This document shows, in pieces, positions 59,832 to 64,000 of a DNA stretch of 64,000 nt. Each line of letters opens with the position of its first letter. The stretch's first letter is position 1. The position numbers and the translations under genes are program-made. Under the pieces are notes generated by a model, which ran no database searches, was not told the origin of the DNA, and worked only from the letters and a program-made list of their open reading frames with translations. Source of the stretch: Pyrocephalus nanus (lineage: Eukaryota; Chordata; Aves; Passeriformes; Tyrannidae); assembly GCA_038380795.1 (NCBI GenBank), contig CM076268.1, positions 24,499,501 to 24,563,500 on the forward strand. Direction: 5' to 3'.

Positions 59832-60104
59832 TTAACTAAAATTTTTCCCTCCTCCCAGCTGTTGCCTTGCTATGCACTCGTTGGTTGCCTTCTCCACTCT
59901 AGCAGTGGCTTTTAACCTAAACAAGAGTCCAGAATCTGTAGCCTTTGTTTCATTTTCACCAAGTCCAATATCCCATTGGAGTTCACCTGGGGAAGCAGGC
60001 AGAAAGTGACTGAGAGCTTCAAAACACAGCTCAGAGCATGAGTCCTCTGGGTTCTGGCAGGAACTGAACCCTTCTGCAGTAGGTGGCCTCCATAAAAAAA
60101 CCAT
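59832..60104 (-). pseudogene. Second, weaker immunoglobulin C1-like stretch
   Basis: The 90-codon minus frame contains, from about residue 27, CFEALSHFLPASPGELQW. This has the spacing of a C1 domain's first cysteine, the F.P turn and the core tryptophan (C27 at 60026-60024, W44). It ends with RLKATARVEKATNECIARQ, where C77 would be the second cysteine followed by an x-A/V-x-H-like position (Q replaces H). The Cys-Cys distance is 50 residues, shorter than the usual 60-65, so a strand would be lost. A frame-neutral acceptor-like TGCTTCCCCAG occurs just before GGTGAACTCC. It sits on the same strand and about 0.5 kb beyond the clearer C1-like stretch. It may be a decayed second domain or chance. 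Confidence 0.3.
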
Positions 60105-60569
60105 GAGCCCCCTGAAAATCTACCCAGCCACACAGCAAAGCCTAGGCTAGTGTTGGACAGCTGTAACACCTTCACGATCTGTGAACAAACATCAAAGGCA
60201 CCTGAATCCCAGAGTCCTAGCTCCCTCTCCTGGCAGAGCACTGTACTGGGAACAGAAACAGGGGCTGCACGGGGTGTTCCCCCGGCACAAGAAGCCTGAA
60301 CCCCAGCTGCAGCTCAGCCAAGGGAGATGTGGAGGAACTGTGCCCTCAGTAATCAGGAGCTCCTCTCTGCAAGGAACCCAGTGGTAATCATGCAGCTATA
60401 GCTCTACTAGCAGATTAATACAGGATTAGCAAAGGCAAAATCTATTCTAGTAAAGAACATCTGTGACATAGCTTTAGCTGCATAAAAAATATGTACTTGA
60501 GCACAGATAAAACTTCATTGCTGCATATTATCTGCAGTTCTGAAAGTTGGGGGTAGTGGAATTTATTCT
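60105..60569. other. Stretch between the two C1-like frames
   Basis: GC-richer sequence with short overlapping frames. If the C1-like stretches are exons of one old gene, this would be the intron between them. Nothing recognisable was seen. Confidence 0.5.
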
Positions 60570-60974
60570 CTAATACTCTGACACCAGACTGACTTGTGCA
60601 ACTGTGCCATCATTCCTCTCCAACACCACAGCCGCCTTCTGTTTGCTGTTTCCTATACGTGCCGAGCCCACAGAGTGCCTCCCCAGACTGTTACTTACTC
60701 CTTGAGAAGTACACATTTGCCTGGCCAGATAAGAACCTATCACTACAGCAGGTAATGTATAGACACAGGTGATCTCATTAGTAGTCCCCAGCCCTTCAAA
60801 AACATATGTTTTCTTTCCATATATGAAGTCACAGCTTATTGCTCCTCCATTCCAAGTAACATCCACGACGTCCTCGCTTGGTAAAATACCCACTGTCACC
60901 AGTGGGCACAATATCTGTGGCAGCACCAGAGGTGGAAATGTGACACCAGCCATCATGGCCCAAGGTTGAGGCAA
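60570..60974 (-). pseudogene. Immunoglobulin C1-set (CH1-like) domain remnant
   Basis: This is a 134-codon open frame on the minus strand without an ATG at its upstream edge. Residues about 13-106 match the C1-set plan. A PPLVLP start is followed by C23 in LCPLVTVGILPS. W41 sits in DVVDVTWNGGAI, then come TYVFEGLGTTNEITCVYTLPA and C88 in ARQMCTSQGVSNSLG. C23-W41-C88 gives a Cys-Cys distance of 65 residues, usual for C1 domains. 'VTWN.GA' and 'YTLPA' recall heavy-chain CH1 domains. The normal Y-x-C-x-V-x-H end is spoiled (MCTSQGVSN), and there are extra residues in the first C-to-W loop. A GTAAGT donor follows G92 (60698) in phase. No signal peptide, V or J segment or clear neighbouring exon is proven. 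It is probably a decayed exon of an immunoglobulin-type gene. Chance resemblance is less likely but possible. Confidence 0.45.
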
Positions 60975-62154
60975 GGTCCTTCTTGGCCAGCAGCACGTGC
61001 CTCCATGACTTCGGGGAACGAGCTGGCTCTTAAAGGGCCAAAAATCAACAGGGGCTCAGTGTGAGCACACAGCCCACTGAGAGTGACCCAACCTGCAAGC
61101 TCTGTACAAGCATATGAAATCTGGCCATCTCAGCCACTGACCAACAGCAAATTGGTTTGGGTACACCAGTGGTTTGTTTTGGTAGTGTTTTGATTCAGTT
61201 AATCTGTGTTTCCACATTGTGGGTGGCTGAAGTCCACTGAAAGCCTCCCTAGAAAATGGGTGGGCTGGGATGCCAGGGACAGGGCCTGCTATTTCTGTGG
61301 AGAAGGTGGAAACAAGGTTTTCTGAACAAGTAAAACAACAAGTCTCTCTTAGCTGCTTACACTAGTCTTTTTTTAGACGATTATTTGTGGGATCTTTCAG
61401 TCTTTGGCAATGGTGCTACAGCTCTTGTTTATGAGGAGCAGAAGGCAGCTCACAGATGTGCAAGCTGGTTTCTGCTCTGGTTATGTTTTTTCTAGGTTTC
61501 ACACGAGTGCCGTTTTCCCAAGCCAGTGTTTTTACGCAGGTCAGTGGCTTACTTCAGGACTCCACTCTCCAGCATCAACTACAGCTCCTGCTTAAATGGT
61601 AAGGCCCTAAGTATGTTCTTAGAGGTCCATAAAGCAAAGCTAGAACTGCACAGAAGGTATTTAGTCAAGGCAAAGCTGTGGCTTATAAAATGTCTCATTG
61701 TAAGTTAACCATCTTGGTCATAGAAGACTTTCTGTATATTAATCAGAATTAAATTATTGTTTCTTCCTCAGGGAGGAAAAATGACTTATTGGAGAAGAGA
61801 GAAAGGCAAAAGGAAAAGGATACTTCTAGGTATTTTGAAGATGTCTAAACTTCACTTCCCAATTTCCCTAGCATGCTCATCAATTTCATGTTAAGAATAT
61901 AAGCAACTTTTCATCTTCTCTCCAACCAGAGTAGGTAAGCAGTTTTAAATCTAAGAAGTAATTTGTGATCTCAAACAGAGAAGGGGAGGTATATCAGCAA
62001 GGACAAAAGTTTCTAACGTTGCAGAGCACTGGATGAAATGGTGGTGGCCAGCAGCAGTCCCAGGGAGAGTCCTTCCTCTGATCCTGACAGTCTGCATTTT
62101 CTGAATCAACAGGCCCAGTGCAGGGCTTGCTCCCACTCACTCCTGGGGATGGTT
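60975..62154. other. Non-coding stretch, no gene recognised
   Basis: GC-richer than most of the window at its left end. This is the upstream side of the C1-like frame, but I see no signal peptide, V/J-like segment, TATA box or CpG island. Two short overlapping plus frames (61404-61708) are unrecognisable. Confidence 0.55.
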
Positions 62155-62228
62155 GTGTGCAGGGCCAGTTGTTAGATTTCCATGACCCTCGTGGGTGTCT
62201 TCCAAGTATTCTATGATTTTATGTATTT
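62155..62228 (+). mobile_element. CR1-type LINE 3' tail, degraded
   Basis: On plus, GTGCAGGGCCAGTTGTTAGA corresponds to the 'gcagggggttggactaga' block. GACCCTCGTGGGTGTCTTCCAA corresponds to 'gaccctggtgggtcccttccaa', and TATTCTATGATTTTATG is the characteristic end. Only about 70 bases can be recognised. The tail with ATTCTATGAT differs from the other two copies (ATTCTGTGAT), suggesting another subfamily. Confidence 0.8.
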
Positions 62229-64000
62229 TTACCTGAGGGGGTGGTATGTATGCCCAGAGGCATACATGGGAGACTGTAAATGGGTACTAACTCTTTTTCT
62301 AATTATTATTTTGCAGAGCTATGCATCTAAGAGTAGAGCTGTCATTCTGCCTCCCAAGTACCTCTTCTGGAAGAGATCTTAAAATGCATTGTTTCATGTA
62401 AAAAAAGTATTCATTTTTTTGCTTCCAGCTACAGCTGATGTAGTAGGACAGAGCTGCTCACCCTTAGTTTACAGACCAGTTTGGCCACACAGCTTACTAG
62501 GTAAAGACAGGCCAGCACACTCAGACCAGTGCCAGGAATATTGCTGCTGATTGTGCTCACCAAACCATGCTATGTCAGCTGCATCCATGTCAGAGGAGCA
62601 TGTCCAAGACCAGTTACAGCTAATAAGGCTCTATCTGAGGGAAAAAATTAGACTAGAGTGAGATTTATGACAATTTCAAGCACAGAATAAGCAGTATAAA
62701 CAGATGAGCCTCGAAGAATGGTAAGGTCCACTTTACATACAAATATTTGGGGGGGAGGGGGAAGAAGGAATAAAATCAGAAAATGATAGAATGAACTGTA
62801 ACAAATACTCTTTCTAAGTAATGTTGTTCTGCATTTCCCATGGGAATCAGTTGAATGAGAGAAGATAAAAAAAAAAAAAAAAAAGGAAGAGAAGAAACTG
62901 ATTGCAACACAGAACAAACCCTGAGTGCCAAGAACATGCTCCAGATTTTTTTAAAGATGCCTGGCTCTTATCTCACCCCTGATTCATCACAGTTTACTCC
63001 TAGAATTATTCAGAATTCAAGGACCTTGCTCCTGTGGGGCTAATGGGTTACATTCAGCATTGAAACCCATGACACAAATAGCTGCTTAATTATTCAGTCC
63101 AGGACAGCTTTAGTGTCTAATCGAAATAAAAACAGCAACAGCAAAAATTACATTGTTTTACGTTCTGTAGGTGAAATGATTTTTTTTTTTTAATTGTATA
63201 ATCCAGGATCATGCACAGGCAGGAGGGGGCCCATATAAAGGAGGGGTTGTACTGCTTGTGACACAAAAGATTAGCATGCCCATGACTGAAGAGGAGGAAA
63301 ACACTGCCATAAAAGTGACAGTAGAGGTGAAGAATTGTGGTGAATGTGTAATGCACCACTGAAAAGATGCAGAAGAAAACATACCAAACTGAAAGTCTTA
63401 TCATATCTATCCTGCTATTCTAAAGCACGAATTAATTTGAAAGGAAGAAGCTGCTGTTCTCGTTGGCTCACATAATTTGTTCATAAACACAGGCAAGAAA
63501 TATGCTAAAGTGATATGATTACCATAATTACTATTTTGTTAAAAAAAATGCAGTGGTGGTTTTCCACCCTGAATTTCATTCAAGCAGCCATTGTAGCTGG
63601 TACCAATCTGGAGGTAATGGCACAGACTGCAGCTACTCCAGGAGCAAACACAGTAAATCTCGTGCTTCAAATGCACCAGCCACACAGGATGTCAAAGCAT
63701 ATTACAAATACAGGAGCAGGTATCAGCCAGTCCTGGTACAAGGAATTTGTGTGCAGCTAACCAAAGATACAGTGCCAAACCAATCCTGGCAGACATATGT
63801 CACTCCAACAGCAGTCAAAACCCATTTAGAATCAATGGGTCTAAATGTGGACTTTCTGCAAAGGGTCAAACTTAGCATTTATTTAATTTAGCACTATTTT
63901 GAAAGCATGCTGTGCAGCAGAGAGGAAATAGACATCCCAAAGAATCAAACAGGATCACTTTAAGCCCAAATCATCACTAAATGCAACACTGCTGTGTACA
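62229..64000. other. Non-coding stretch, no gene recognised
   Basis: Contains a polypurine G run (62749-62761, seven G, A, five G), an 18-base A run (62867-62884) and a T run near 63180-63191. Overlapping plus frames of 81 and 112 codons at 63515-63891 resemble no protein I know; the longer one is serine-rich and tolerates no clear domain. Nothing else was seen up to the window end. Confidence 0.55.
62867..62884. repeat. Poly(A) tract
   Basis: A run of 18 A followed by GGAAGAGAAG. A simple repeat without a recognised retrocopy. Confidence 0.95.

Noticed and set aside
63515..63891. Overlapping 81- and 112-codon plus frames
   Set aside because: Neither frame has a recognisable domain, splice context or codon bias. 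A serine-rich composition alone is not evidence.
1..64000. CRISPR arrays, operons, phage or plasmid features, rRNA, endogenous retroviral genes
   Set aside because: No regularly spaced repeats, Shine-Dalgarno-led gene strings, reverse-transcriptase motifs or paired LTRs were seen. The DNA is vertebrate in character.

Overview
The window looks like AT-rich, CpG-poor nuclear DNA from a vertebrate, most probably a bird. The best evidence is three degraded 3' ends of CR1-type LINEs (minus strand at about 5419-5692, plus strand at about 10627-10844 and 62155-62228). They carry the typical CR1 3' region and end in ATTCTGTGAT- or ATTCTATGAT-like tails. A MIR/L2-like remnant near 7996-8085 and fragments of old amniote palindromic repeats (near 12752, 17770 and 57597) also fit a sauropsid genome. 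I see no L1, Alu, retroviral pol or bacterial features. The species cannot be named from the sequence alone.

I found no intact, recognisable protein-coding gene. The longest open frames are 134-173 codons, about what chance gives in 64 kb on six frames, and almost none resembles a known family. There is no CpG island, convincing promoter, tRNA, rRNA or CRISPR array. The window is best read as a gene desert or the interior of one or more very large introns. Most of it (1-58 kb) is unique AT-rich sequence with short homopolymers, microsatellites, hairpins and a few blocks that look, by eye, like conserved non-coding elements.

Three kinds of signal stand out. (1) At 58.4-61.0 kb, on the minus strand, a 134-codon frame (60570-60974) contains a stretch strikingly like an immunoglobulin C1-set domain, closest in style to a heavy-chain CH1 domain, with a damaged second-cysteine motif. 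About 0.8 kb downstream on the same strand, 59832-60104 contains a weaker C1-like stretch, and 58420-58941 an even weaker tail-like one. This could be a relic of an immunoglobulin-type constant gene. (2) At 20205-20299 a GC-rich island in AT-rich DNA is bounded by good splice signals on both strands: a 53-bp open cassette on plus, or an 80-bp stop-containing (poison-type) cassette on minus. It sits beside a 420-bp block that looks like a conserved intronic element. (3) A few other short open stretches are flanked by plausible splice sites (18739-18887, 31158-31298, 46157-46224). They could be exons of a long host gene or lncRNA, or chance.

No operon-like organisation or genes working together can be described. 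Everything about conservation is an impression from reading the sequence and was not tested by alignment.
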